From Psoroptes ovis (Eukaryota > Arthropoda > Arachnida > Sarcoptiformes > Psoroptidae), in NCBI GenBank assembly GCA_002943765.1, contig PQWQ01000012.1, forward strand, positions 1,804,190 through 1,868,189: a stretch of DNA of 64,000 nt, in the 5' to 3' direction. Below are positions 32,101-44,793 of the stretch, in pieces. Position numbers and translations under genes: made by a program. A model generated the notes under the pieces. It saw only the letters and a list, made by a program, of their open reading frames with translations, was not told the origin of the DNA and did not search any database. How positions within the stretch are numbered: position 1 is the stretch's first letter; every line of letters begins with the position of its first letter.

Positions 32101-35100
32101 AAATTAATATTAAAAAATCAACAAAGACAAAATAATAATAATAATAATAACAGCAATAATAATCAAATAAAAATCTTACAAATGTCAAAATCATCATCTT
32201 CAGGATCGACGAATCCATCAAAATTATTATTGTCATCACATTCGCTGGATTTAATGGATCAACAGCAAAATACGCAGAAAAATAATAAAAATAAGCGTAA
32301 ACGTGCTGATAGTTTGGAACATATTAAAGGTATCAATATGATCAAATTTTGTTTATATTTGTTTCTGAAGATATTTTGAAAATATCACATATATTGACAT
32401 TGTGAAATCTATTTTTGTGCAAAAATTATAATACATAAATGAATTTGTTATATCAGCAACAGGTACATCATCGTCGTCGTCATCATCATCATCAGATAGT
32501 TTATTAAATAATAATAGTAATAGTAATGGTGGTAACAGTAATTCATCATCACCAATAATAACATCGAAACATCCACAATTATTATCATCACAGCAAAGAT
32601 TTTCATCATCATCATCATCATCATCTTCATCAAATAATTCGCAAAAACAGCAACAAATTAAGAAAAAATCATTACCACAATTAAATTTTATCGGTTCATC
32701 AGTTAATAAACAGCAATCGAATAATAATCAAGGAGGTAATAATAATTTATCAATGAAAATTTCTGATAAAGTTTTATCATTGCTTTCATCATCATCCACC
32801 AATAATAATAATAATAATAATAACAAACAACAACAACAATCATCTTCATCATTGATTCAATCATCGAATAATAATATGAATAATCAAAATAAAAACATGT
32901 CAAATCTATCATCAATGTTACAATTGAAATCAAATAATTCATTATCTAATGATCAATTGTTGGAACAAGCAGCAGCTTTAGCTGTAGCAACAGTTGCAAA
33001 TTCTGGTGGTAATGGATCAACAACAACAACGACAGCAATGGTCAATGCTTTGAATGCTGTACAAAATTCATTGTCTAATAACAATAATAATAATAATCAA
33101 CAAAGATATATTAAACCAGCATTAAAAAATTTGAAATTAAATTCATCTATGAATAGTTCATTGATAAATAAATCATCATCACCAATCACTATTACAGTTG
33201 GTGGTGGTGGTAATAGTGGTGGCAACAGTGGTAATAATAACAATAATTCGAATTCAAATAATAATAATGGTAATACACAATCAATAATTGTTACTACAAC
33301 ATCGGCTTCGAATAGAGCTAAAGCTATCGAAAATTTAAATAAATTATCTGGAAATAGCCTCATGTATCAATCAAGTGGTAATATTACAGGATCTGTATCT
33401 TCATCCTCGTCATCATCATCATCGTCATCGACATCATCACCAACAATATCATCATCGACATCATTTAAACAACAACAACAGCAACATCAAACATCATCGA
33501 AAAGTAAAAAAAAAATTATTGAATGAATTAGAATTGATTGACATGAATATTTAGTTTTTTTTTAATTTTTCGGAATGCTGATATTTTTTTTCAAATCACT
33601 TAATCATTAATTAATTCTATTAGTATTCATATCATGTTTTTTCTCATATATTAATTGGATGATGGGTTATTTCTGTGCACTTTTTGTTTTATATTTGTCA
33701 CTCAAATAACTTTTGCATGAAAATTTTATCCGAATCATAGATTTGAATTTGATTTTGACTAATTTTTTCCAATTTTTCATTCCACATTACAGCCATAACA
33801 TCACCAATTACATCGCCTAAAATTAATCAATCATCGTTGTTGTCATCATCATCTAATCAATCAGTATTGGCAGCATCATCACAATCATCGTTGACTGGTT
33901 CAAATAATAACAATAATAATAATGGATCATCTCAATCATCTGGTAATAGTGGTAGTGGCGGTGGTGGCAGTAATAATTCATCATCAAAATCATTATTTGT
34001 TAAAACAACAAAAAAAGCATCATTAACATCGGTTGTTGATCGATTGTTGCAGAAAAATGCTGTCGATGGTTCGTCGACATCATCATCAACATCTCCATCT
34101 TCGTCATCGTCTTCAAATCAAAATCAAACAATATTGTTACCCGTACAGCAATCAACATCGCCAGAATTGATATCATCGAATTCATCTACATCGAAATTAC
34201 AAAAATTATCATCATCATCATCTTCATCGTCGAATGAAAAATCATCGAAATCATCATTCACGATTAAGCATTCAAATTCTGGCCTAAAAATGAGTATTAC
34301 AAAAATGAAAACTAATAATAACAATGGTAACGGGTCATCATCACAACAATCAATGTTAAATCAATCATCAACATCTTCACCATCATCATCATCGACTGTT
34401 GATTCTGTATTGTCCAAATTGAATGTATCATCATTTAAAAATAATAAATATACGATTCCAAAGATACAAAAATCAAATAATCAATCATCGAATGTATCAA
34501 GTTCTTCATCATCGTCATCATCATCATCCACATCTTCGATTTCGTCTTCAAATCAAACGATTACATCGCCAGCATCGTCATCATCATCGAATAATTCTTC
34601 AAATAGTAATTATGTAATTGGTTCAACATCGCCATCATCTAATCGTAGAAATGGTATTTCAATTTTGAATTTTTTAAGAATTGATTTAATAATTTGATAT
34701 TCATTATTTGATTTAGCAAATTCTTCTCCTTTATCACATAATAATGGTAAAATATCACCATCATTGAATCGAATGTCTTCGAAAAATCAATCATCATCAT
34801 CATCGTCGTCATCTTCATCAACAACAAATTCAAAATCATTATTTAAATCACCAGAACCTGTCATTCAATCATCGTCATTATCATCATCATTATTATCATC
34901 ACCAGCACATTCTCAAACGTATTTGTCTAAATCTTCATCAATTATGCAATCGAGCATTTCTTCATCTAGTACAGCATCATCTAATAACAATAATAGATTA
35001 AATTCCGCTTCGCTAAGGGATCAGCAATCATCATCGGGTGATTATAATTCAACATCAACAACTGGCGGTAATGTTTCATCTCAGCAGTGGTCATCATCAG

Positions 35101-35639
35101 CAGCATCATCATCAAATTCAAACTCTCCAAATATATTGATGGATAAATCATCGCCATCATCGTTTGGTTCAGCTACAACAGTAGCAACAAATTTGGATAA
35201 TGAAATGAACAAATCGCAACCACTAACTGTTACAACTTCGACGCCTAGTTCACCAGTTGAATCATCAGTGCCGCTTGTTGATGATAATTGTAATCAGCCA
35301 TTAATTATACCGATGGATCCTATTTTCGATCAACAATCATCATCGACAACAAAATCATCAATTACCGAACAATTTTCATCAAATAAATCAATGATTGATT
35401 CATCATCATCTTCTCTCACAAAAATTGATTCAATTTGTGATTCAAACGAAAACAATGATAATAATAATTCAAATATAAAAACATTTGATAAAGATTTATC
35501 TGAATCTATTTCAACAAATACTGTTACAACTGCAAATCTATTAGGATCATCAGATTCATCAATGAGCAATCAATCATCAAATAATCAACATTCATTGGTT
35601 GATACATTATCAAATCCGGCATCAACAACAACAATTTGA
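29108..35639 (+). CDS. MED1: Mediator complex subunit 1 with large Ser/Asn-rich C-terminus
   Basis: Seven exons: 29108-30689, 30753-31026, 31086-31963, 32024-32329, 32457-33503, 33793-34653 and 34717-35639, all GT-AG and in phase, 1956 residues. After a poly-Gln N-terminus, the conserved MED1 domain spans about residues 98-640: LMQKLHAKRNEQKSW, YVEIKF, FTKHLKGLSAIY, SLEKDLKQL, LPDQQHCYYIN, PFTHPSHVSPILVYLRQQV, then across exons 2-3 DDYISKVMQK-SLSIPITMR. The rest is Ser/Asn/Gln low complexity with basic patches (KKRKRPST, NKRKRADS) and KKASLTSVVDRLLQK, like a conserved vertebrate MED1 segment. MED1 is in the Mediator middle module and links nuclear receptors to Pol II. HQNTMLMSMLSD (residues 780-784 LMSML) sits where vertebrate MED1 has an LxxLL box. 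Exon 5 has tandem acceptors 6 bp apart. The human protein has 1581 residues. Confidence 0.93.
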
Positions 35640-35744
35640 TATTAATTTTTTCAAAAATTATCATGATTCGAAAAATTTTTTTATTGTATATAAATGGAAT
35701 CACAAAATTACAAATATTCAAAAAACATGGAATATAAGAAAATG

Positions 35745-35760
35745 AATAAACATTTTTATT
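35745..35760. terminator. Facing poly(A) signals of MED1 (+) and ELP4 (-)
   Basis: AATAAA at 35745-35750 serves MED1. TTTATT at 35755-35760, AATAAA on the minus strand, lies 10 bp past the ELP4 stop. Cleavage 10-30 bp beyond each would make the two mRNAs overlap by some tens of bases, with the MED1 end reaching about the ELP4 stop codon. Confidence 0.6.
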
Positions 35761-35769
35761 AACATTATT

Positions 35770-36884
35770 TCAAAAATCAACATCAGCAGCAGTCGTTGGT
35801 TTTGTTGATGATGAATTCGTACTCAAATTCATACAACGGCTCACATTATCACTGAAATCAGGTGGTAACGATAATGGTTCAATTGAAAGGAATTTTTTAG
35901 TCGTATGTAATTTAATACCAAATTCAATGGTCGTTAAATTTTGATTATAAGGTGCAAATGAATTCAACTGTGGTAAACGTATTAATTTCACAAGGCCAAC
36001 ATAATCATGACAATATGGATTTTTTCCGATATCATTTTCAATAAATTTTGTAAATCTTATCACTGAATCACTGGTGAAATAGATTTTTTGTCTTATTGAA
36101 TCGTTATCGATTAAATCATGATTTGGATCCGATGCCGTAACCATTGTTATTAGGCAAACAGATTTTGTCAATTTTCTCATTAAAATTTTTAAATGATGCA
36201 TGAATTTTGGCAGCTGATCAATTTCAATTGAACTATCAGGTGAACCTAAACCATCGATGAATATACGACAAATTTTGTTACATTTATCATTATCCATCGA
36301 TTTCTGCTTCAATATCGGTATTATATCTGAATGTTCATAAAATTTTATTATCGATTTTTGAATTAAATCATTCGAAATGTGTTCACTAAAATCTAATCTT
36401 TTTTCATCTAATTCACCACCACCACCACCACCAACAGCAGCAGTGATATTATCACCAAATCTTGTCGGTATGTTTGAATAACGAAATGCTATTTTCATTT
36501 TTTCAATATCTTTACGTGGACTTACACCATTACCATATTGTAATGGTGATATTTTCACTAATGATGGTAATTCATTTATGAAACGACATTTATTTGCATT
36601 GATACTTGATACAAATATTAATATTTCTTGTTCAGCATATATGCCAGTGGAAAGATATGCTTTCGCTACCATTGTACTGTATGATTGATGCTGGTCTTCT
36701 TCTGTTGTACGTGAAGAAAATTAGAATTAATTAACATTATTCAAGAAAGAAAAATCAAAATACCGATGACATTGACCGAAGTTAGCGAATAGCCACCGCC
36801 TATCAGATCATCGAAGCTTTCGATACCGACAGGGCAAACACTTTGTTGGCCTTTGGTCGAAAACTCAAGTCCTGAACATGACAT
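35770..36884 (-). CDS. ELP4: Elongator complex protein 4
   Basis: Two exons, 36884-36764 and 36701-35770; the 62-bp intron is in phase; 350 residues. Family landmarks appear in order: ESFDDLIGGGYSLTSVNVIE, EEDQHQSYSTMVAKAYLSTG, KMKIAFRYSNIPT, IFIDGLGSPDSS, KSVCLITM, YVGLVKLIRLPQLNSF, then FLSIEPLSLPPDFSDNVSRC and a final DVDF. The human protein has the same FTIERLHLPPDLSD and LDF end. ELP4 is a RecA-like subunit that forms the Elp4-5-6 hexamer of Elongator, needed for wobble-uridine modification of tRNAs. As in the family, the GGG loop is not a full Walker A motif. It is tail-to-tail with MED1, with 130 bp between stops. Confidence 0.95.
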
Positions 36885-39800
36885 TTTTATTGATGAACTT
36901 TGAAATGATGAAATGATTTCAGTCGCGTAAAAATTTCAAAATTTCAAAAAACAAAAATAAACAAAAATCACGTGGTTCGAAAACGTGCGATCTTGATGAC
37001 GAACGAAACAATTGAAAACTATCGATGGTAAAAATTTGTTTTTTTTTTTTTGAAAAAAAATCACCGGAAAAATCATTCAAAATGTTTTTATTAAAATTTC
37101 CAGCACCACAAAATGATAATCGTCACGATTCAATAAATGATATTCATCGATTATTGATTGATCAATGATTATTGAAATTTTCTTCGTATCAAAAAATCTA
37201 TGAATAATTTGCCGCCATTAAAATCTAATCATCATCATCATTTGCGTATGTCAATTTAGGCCATTGAAAAATGGTAATGATTCGGTGATATTTTAGGGGT
37301 GAGCCGAATGTAAACAAAGTAAAAATGAGCCTAAACAAGAATATTCTCGATTACCGTATAGTGGATGATCAATTGATTGTGAATAATTCAAGAAATTGAA
37401 AGATAAATGAAAGAAAATCATTTTCGATTTTGATGAAATAATCAAGCAATGATCAATGAACGAAAATGGTCAATGATCACGCAACACCTAAATTGATATA
37501 ATGACAAAGAGGCAAGCAAGCAAAAATTGATATAATCATTTGTGCTGGCTTTCAAATTTTTGAATGTGTTTATCTGTATTCGAATGATATAATCGAGTGT
37601 AAATGGAATTTGATGAATTCCGTGAAATTCGTTTTATTGCCGAAAACAATTCGTAATGATAACCGATTACCAAATCAACCGATTTTGGCGCCAAAATTGG
37701 TAGTTTTCCAGAAACTTTCCCAAACCTACCTTGATGAATTCCCGGGAAGTTTTTCAAAAATTTTTCCTCCCAAATGATTCAAATTCAAATGATCACCGAC
37801 GAAGATTCTTTGATTGAATATTCAATTCAAAATTCAAATTCTCCCTAATCGATTGGATTCAAATCATCTGAATTCAATCATTTAGTAATTGGAAATGATT
37901 GATTTTCAAATTACAAATGATTTTGATTCAAAATTCGGCTCAGAAGGTTCAATCCATTTCTTGGGAAATCGGACCCCGCGACCTTCGCCAAGGGTCTTCA
38001 CCTTATCAAATTCTTTAATTACGTATTAATCTGAAATTCAAAATTTTCTATGTCATTGTATGTATTGTATCTTCTTGGGGATTCATCAAAGATCACAGAG
38101 GGTTCAACAAAGTTTCAAATTTCGAATCAAAAAAAAGAAAAGAATTTGAAAATTTCGAAATCATCCTTGAAATCATCATTCAATTTTATATCAAAGAATC
38201 AAAAAATTAAAATCAGAAAATCAGTAATTCTAAATCAGAAATTAATTCATTTCGATTTGAAATTTTATATTTGATTTGATTCCATCCAACAGCCTACAAT
38301 CTTTCATCTTCATTCTTCCAATTTCAAATTTTCATTATTCTTCAAAGAAGAAGATTTTCTTTTAATTTATTTTTGAATTTCAAATCATTCATTTAATCAT
38401 TTCGACAAATTCCAATTCCAAATCTTGATTCTCAGGGTCTCTTGGTTCATTTTGATTTTTTGATTTTGAGTTATTTCGACGATTCTTCCTACTTTCGACG
38501 ATGATTCTCTCAGATTCTGGTGTGTCTGTATGTGTCTATGTTTGTGTATTCGTTTGTAATTTTTAATTAAATTCAAATGACAAAAACAAAAAGCAAAAAT
38601 CAAGAGAGAATCAAGAAAGAATCAAATCAATTCTTATATTATTATTATTGAAGAAATCAAAAATATAAGAAGAATTGCATTAAATTTTCATCGATTGAAT
38701 GATTGAATAATAATGATGACACTGTAAGTCAATGATTACATTGGTTACAATTCATTCGGGTTTTCCAAAAGCTTCTGGAAATGATTTTCAATTCAAATTT
38801 TGACATTTACATTCGTTGATTTTGTGTTGGCGTATGTGTGTGTATGTGTGTGTGTCATTGTCTGTTTGATCTTAGATCACATCTCTAGCGATTTTGATAA
38901 TCATATAGGCAGCCATACAAGATGTATTATCTTTTGTATTGCAGCCAAAATTGGTAATCAAAATGATGGTAATTCATTGATGATAATGACATCATCATCA
39001 ATGATTTTCGCATTATTAATTCGCATTCGAATCGTCTCCAGAGGATTGTTTCATTTTATTTTGTTTTTGCTTCGTAAAACTTTGAATAAAGATTTTTGAA
39101 AGTTGTTCCAAGTTATTCTGAATCATTCATCGTAGTCAAGTGTGTCAATTGAATTAAATTAATCAATCAATCAATTGATTGTTTAATTAATTAATCAATT
39201 ATTTAATCAAATAATCGATCAATCAATTTTCTTTAGCTAAAATTAATTGATTTCAAAAATAATAATGCACAATAACAAATGCAAACAATGGTTTCGCTGT
39301 TTTGCTTCTTTGTCAGTCTTAATCAGTCATTCGACTGATTCACTCAAACAATAGGCCAGTAAATGAGCTCAAAGTCATTCGAAGCCATCAATTTTCAATT
39401 TGAAATTTTCGACTATTTCGGACGCCTTTTTCGAGTCGATTGAACCAATAAAATGGCACAATTGATAAAATATTCATTGAATTATTCTTCGATCAAGAAT
39501 TTTGATCGATTGACTGATGATAATGGACGAATAATAATGAATGGATTGATAATGGACGGATTATCAATTGATCAAGATCAATCGATTAATCAATCAATCA
39601 ATCAAAAAAATAATCTCTTTTTTCGGTGAAATGAGTATAATCCTTGATCATAATGAAAAATATATGACATAATAATTTCATCCAGAGTTAATTGAAAATA
39701 ATTCCAAAGGTATTAATATTATTAATTTGATGGAACAATAAATATGAAATAAATAATCAATAGACCATTGTTTGCCAATACTTTTTAATCTTTGATGATT

Positions 39801-41808
39801 ATGATCATCATTATTATGATAATTATGATGATCATCAAAGGCTTTCAATGGAAGATAATGAAATCGTGAGAAAATGAGTCAATTTTAAGTGGTGCCGACA
39901 AAGCACCCGGCAAGTATTTTGAGTATAAATTTATTATGTCATTGACAGTTTAAATTGTAAAAGGATTAATTTGATTCTATTCAATTGATGATATCAATGA
40001 GAGTTCATTCATTCATTCATTTATTTATTTATTATTATCATCGAATTACAATTGCAGCGGCAACATTAATGATGATAATGATGATCATAATCAAATGTTT
40101 GTGTACAGAATTTTTAATTGCTTTTCTTATCGTCCATTCATTCATTCATTCATTATTATCACCATTTATAGATCACAATCATCATCATCATCGAATTCTT
40201 ATTTAATTTGACTTTTTTTTCACTTGACTTTTCGATATCATCAATGATATGTATTTTATATCAACAATAATGATGACGTATTAACAATACAATCATTGAC
40301 AATTAATAGATCGAAAAAAATAGAATCTTAAAATGAATCAAAGATCCGAATCAACAACAACAACAACAAAAATGAAGAATCGAAGAATTTTCTTCGAATT
40401 TCGACGATTCGATTAATTTTCTTGGATTCTAAGACATTCAGAGATTATTTGGATGCCGAAGATGCATCCGTGAAATTGCTGCGAGAACGGAACGACCCTA
40501 ATTCTCGGAATACGGTAAAAACAAAGAAGAATTGAATGGCAATAAGAAATGATCATTCGATACCGTACAATGTAATTATCTGATGATCTAATATCTTTAT
40601 CATTGATCATCTATTATTTTCACGAACATTTTATTGACTCTAATGGATCCACGGAGAGACAAGATAGATAAACAATAAATAATAATAATAATAATCATTT
40701 TTAGATCAAAATCAAAATGTGTAACATCATTTGAGCATCATCAGTTGATGAAAATTCGATAAAATGGTACAATCGGTACCTCGTCAATCGATTATTGTTC
40801 AATCTTTGATGCATTTAATGTCTTGGTTCCTCTTATTCTTTTTCCGTGTTTCCGAGCTTCGGTAAATGTCCATAATGGATGCCTGGGTTAATGTTTTTCT
40901 TTGCCGAACCATTTAAAAAATTTTTTAAAAATCATTGATTATTTTCGTTGATGATCATTTGATCCATTTGCGTGGTCTTTTCTCGGTTCTTTGAAGCAAT
41001 CAATGGTCGAAAACACTAAATAACATCAAGAATTTGATGATTGAAGCCGCTTTGGAATCGATTAACGCTTTCAATCCTGCAAAATTTAGCTCATGTCAAT
41101 CAAGATCGATTGAAATCAATTAAAATTACGAAACAAACTAACAAACAAATGGAAAAATGTGTCAAAAAATGATCAACATCATTGATTCGAATTGAATTGA
41201 TGAATTGAACAATGATTGATTGATTAATCCAAAGAAATATAATTAATTTAACAAAATTTTATTAATTGATTCAAGGACATAAAAATTTGTTCAGTGAATT
41301 AATTGATTTATGAATTTCACTCCAATCAAACACCATCATCGTTGTTGAATATGAATTTCAAAAAAAATTTGTGGCAGAGAAAAATTATCATTATGGCAAT
41401 GTCATGACAATATTACAGAAAATATCGTCATACATTCATATCACTCAATTCAATTCATTGATTATTTTGATGATTATCATCGTCAAATCATCATTATTAA
41501 TTGTTGTTGTTGTTGTTGATGTCATAAATGTAGAAACACATCGAAAAATTGTTTATTTTCATCATCATCATCATCCATAGCAAAAAACAAACAAACAAGC
41601 ATAAACATGTATTCAACGAGCTAAATCATTGATCATTGAAAAAAAATCCAAATCATCATTTCCAATGTCGATTTCGGTGTGCATCGAAATCGTGATTCGT
41701 AAACAAGAATTGATCGTCTCGAACACTAATCCTAGATTTTAGAGCCTTTGATTTGATTCGAATTCGATCAGATTCGAGATATTTCGGATATTTTTGAAGC
41801 CAAAAAAC
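36885..41808. other. 4.9-kb AT-rich intergenic region
   Basis: Low-complexity AT-rich DNA with many ATCATTGAT-like words and short (CATT)n runs near 40005-40160. An imperfect palindrome at 39790-39840 (CTTTGATGAT... to ...ATCATCAAAG) could form a hairpin. A patch of more balanced composition lies at 37925-38000. No gene, RNA or transposon is supported. The first ~300 bp is the ELP4 promoter side. Confidence 0.45.
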
Positions 41809-43182
41809 ATGCCACGAAACTACATCGAATATGTTAAATATGAATATACGATCAGAAAGAAATCATCATCATCATCGCTATCATCATCACCGTTGAAGCC
41901 GACAAAGACAACGACATCGACAACAACCAATGCAACAACAAACAATGATAATTTTGATCAAAAAGATAATTGTAATGGTGATGATAATGATTTTGATGTT
42001 GTAGATATCGTCACTAACGATAATAATGATGGTAACAGTCGAAATCAATTTGATAAAATGAAACAATATCGGCAACATCATCGGCTACATCGAATCAATG
42101 ATCGAATCGATGATGATAATGATCAAATGATGATGGCTAAATCATCAAATAATAATCATTTCAATGATTTAAATCCCAAATCAACAATTTTACCGAACGA
42201 ATATGATCCATATTCATATGGATTTCGACCATTATCTGAGCGTAATGTTTATCGTTCCTTTGAAATTATACGTACGCCCACCGATCAGAATGATAATCAA
42301 GAGAAAATGATGTCTTCACCGTCGCCACCTCCACCAAAGACATCAACAAATCATAAATCATCGATGACATCGAATCATGAAAATCGATTGCAACAAAAAT
42401 CTTCATATGATGAAGTAGATCAAGGACATCATCGATATTCGAATCGTTCGGTATCACCAAGTAGCTATGAGCACCGGCGGTCCAAGACCCCAGAGCCATC
42501 ACCGTCACCGACATCGTCTTCGATGGTTAAATCAACTAAAATAAATGATCGTCAGTCATCATCGGCCGCCAAAAATCATATTGTCCCAACGATTGTGGTT
42601 AATGAACGCCCGATCGATGTTCCTGGTGATCCTAGTAGCCGAAAAATACGTGAAACTACTCTATCGACATCCAGAACCGAATCAAGATCACAGTCACAAC
42701 CACGTGTTATTGAAATAAAAGTAGAAAAATCGAATGATGAAACAATTAATCAAACTTCAAAGAAGCCACCTGTCCATCCGAATCATCATTCATCGCATAA
42801 TCAGCGGCGTACATCGATGCCAGCGGCCAGCAGCACCCACCGAAATCGTCGACAAGAACAAACTGAACCACTGAGACCATCATCATCATCAGCAATTTAT
42901 GATGACCATCATGAATATCATAATCATCGATTATCAGATATGAATAATCATCATTCAAAAGCGCCAAAAGTATGGCAAGATTTTCATTATCCAAAACAAC
43001 ATTGGTTAATCGATAGAAATTATTATTATGATCATAAAGACTCATCAACAAAATGTCCGTATTCATCACCAGAATCATTAAATGAATTAATCAATTGCCA
43101 GCCATCGCCAACAAAATTCGAATCATATAAATGTACACGATATGAATTATCAAAAACAACAACGAAAAAGAAATCATGTTGA
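41809..43182 (+). CDS. Disordered protein, single exon, unrecognised
   Basis: 457 residues from the ATG at 41809 (MPRNYIEYVKYEYTIRKK). An ORF of this length is unlikely by chance in such AT-rich DNA. The composition is Ser/Pro/His/Arg/Asn-rich with almost no hydrophobic core. More ordered-looking patches are the N-terminal 18 residues, NEYDPYSYGFRPLSERNVYR and SFEIIRTPT, a VVNERPIDVPG stretch, and APKVWQDFHYPKQHWLIDRN near the end. There are many S/T-P sites (SVSPSS, SKTPEPSPSPT). The protein ends in a basic cluster and Cys, KKKSC, which might be lipid-modified, though it is not a CaaX box. A cytoskeletal or signalling scaffold is possible, but no family was recognised. Confidence 0.55.
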   Translation: MPRNYIEYVKYEYTIRKKSSSSSLSSSPLKPTKTTTSTTTNATTNNDNFDQKDNCNGDDNDFDVVDIVTNDNNDGNSRNQFDKMKQYRQHHRLHRINDRIDDDNDQMMMAKSSNNNHFNDLNPKSTILPNEYDPYSYGFRPLSERNVYRSFEIIRTPTDQNDNQEKMMSSPSPPPPKTSTNHKSSMTSNHENRLQQKSSYDEVDQGHHRYSNRSVSPSSYEHRRSKTPEPSPSPTSSSMVKSTKINDRQSSSAAKNHIVPTIVVNERPIDVPGDPSSRKIRETTLSTSRTESRSQSQPRVIEIKVEKSNDETINQTSKKPPVHPNHHSSHNQRRTSMPAASSTHRNRRQEQTEPLRPSSSSAIYDDHHEYHNHRLSDMNNHHSKAPKVWQDFHYPKQHWLIDRNYYYDHKDSSTKCPYSSPESLNELINCQPSPTKFESYKCTRYELSKTTTKKKSC

Positions 43183-44702
43183 TCATCGAATGATGGACAT
43201 CAAATGGACATCATCATCCATAATCATTGCAACCACGATCATCATCGAGGTCCAGTGGTCCAAAGTAAGAAGTAAAAAGATGAACCAAGTCCATCATCAA
43301 TCAAATCATGGCCCAAACAACATTTGACCATACGACCGAATTCATTGATCGAATCATTAAAATTAATCGATCATTTGCATAAATCAAATCAAATTAAAAG
43401 AATCCTCGTTTTAAAATCATTAAACTATATCATTAATTATGATTAAAATTGAATAATCAAATTATACGGAATCATATGAACCCAAGAATGATTTACTGAA
43501 TTTGTATTCGAGTTCGAATCAACTTTCAACATCATCATCATCATTATCATTAATGAATCATCGGGCCAAGATGCCATGCAGCCATTTGGACATAATGAAT
43601 TATGCAACAAATTTATTCTTAAATTCATCTCAACTCATATTTATTTAAGAGGATCAAACCTCATGACTGTAGGGTCATGTTTAGCGACTGTTTTTGGTAC
43701 ATAATCTCTCATAATGTTCGAAATGTTTGTCCCATGTTCATTTGAATCGTTTTATTATTAAATCAACCCATATGCACTCATTCAAATGTTCATTTGATTT
43801 ATTATCATTATTCAAATTATTCTCGAATAATTCATATCGAATGATGGATGATGATAATGATTGGAAGATGATGATGATTTACCAGTGAATTTGCTTGTAA
43901 ATTTATTACAAATCATCATCGTAATTTGTAATAGTTTGTAATAGATGTTTACCATCATTTTGAATGTTGATTATCTTTGAAATTGATCGTTTAAACATGT
44001 TCGAAGATCGTTGAAGATCCTCAAAGATGTTCCAAATGATGTTCCGACCGATCTCTGAACGATGTTCTTAATGTGCTTCGAGACATCGTCGATTCGGTGG
44101 ATCATCATATGGTTCTGGTAGTTATGATGATTCTTTGACTTAGCTCCAAGATTATTTTGCATAATTTTTTCCCCAAAAAATCCAATAATACGGGTCATAA
44201 TACTGATGATGATGATCATGTAATATCATTGATTTATGACTAGAATCGTTTATGACTTTGGATTCTTTTTGATTTTAATTCAATTCTGATTTAAAATTCA
44301 ACTCAATTTATTTTTATATTTATTATGATTTAAATTTAAAATTTTATTTTAATTTTAATCCGAGTTCAAATTTCAAGTTAATATCCATAGTTGATTCGGT
44401 TTTAAAATTTTTTTTTTTTGAATTATTTAAAATTTTAAAATTCAAAAGTTTAAAATTCAAATTGCAAATCCAAAGCATTATTCATAATTTCATAATGAAA
44501 AAGAGGAAGTTAAATAAAAATAAATTTAAATTATTTCCATTTTTATTATGAATATTAATCATAAGAAAATAATAATAATAATAATAATGAATGAATGAAT
44601 GAATGATAATCTTTTGTCTATCCGTATTTAAAATGAGTGAGTGAATGAGTGAAATTCATTCATTTAATATTCATATTTGATTTCATGAAATACATTTCAT
44701 AT

Positions 44703-44793
44703 ATTTATTAGGTTGTCCGAAAAGTTCTTGCCGATTTTTCCAATAATTTTCTACGATATGATCGGCAAAAACTTTGTGGACAACCTAATAAAT
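44703..44793. mobile_element. Palindromic mariner-like MITE (copy 1)
   Basis: The two halves are inverted copies: ATTTATTAGGTTGTCCGAAA from the left and ATTTATTAGGTTGTCCACAA read from the right, continuing to CTTGCCGAT and TTTGCCGAT. The terminal TTAGGTTGTCC-type sequence with flanking TA is characteristic of mariner/Tc1 elements. About 90 bp, no coding capacity. It can fold into one long hairpin. Confidence 0.75.

Noticed and set aside
32048..34839. Minus-strand Met/Ile/Tyr-rich ORFs
   Set aside because: Antisense to the Ser/Asn/Gln repeats of MED1.
37945..37960. GGTTCAATCC resembling a Pol III B box
   Set aside because: No A box at the right distance and no foldable cloverleaf; not a tRNA or a supported SINE.
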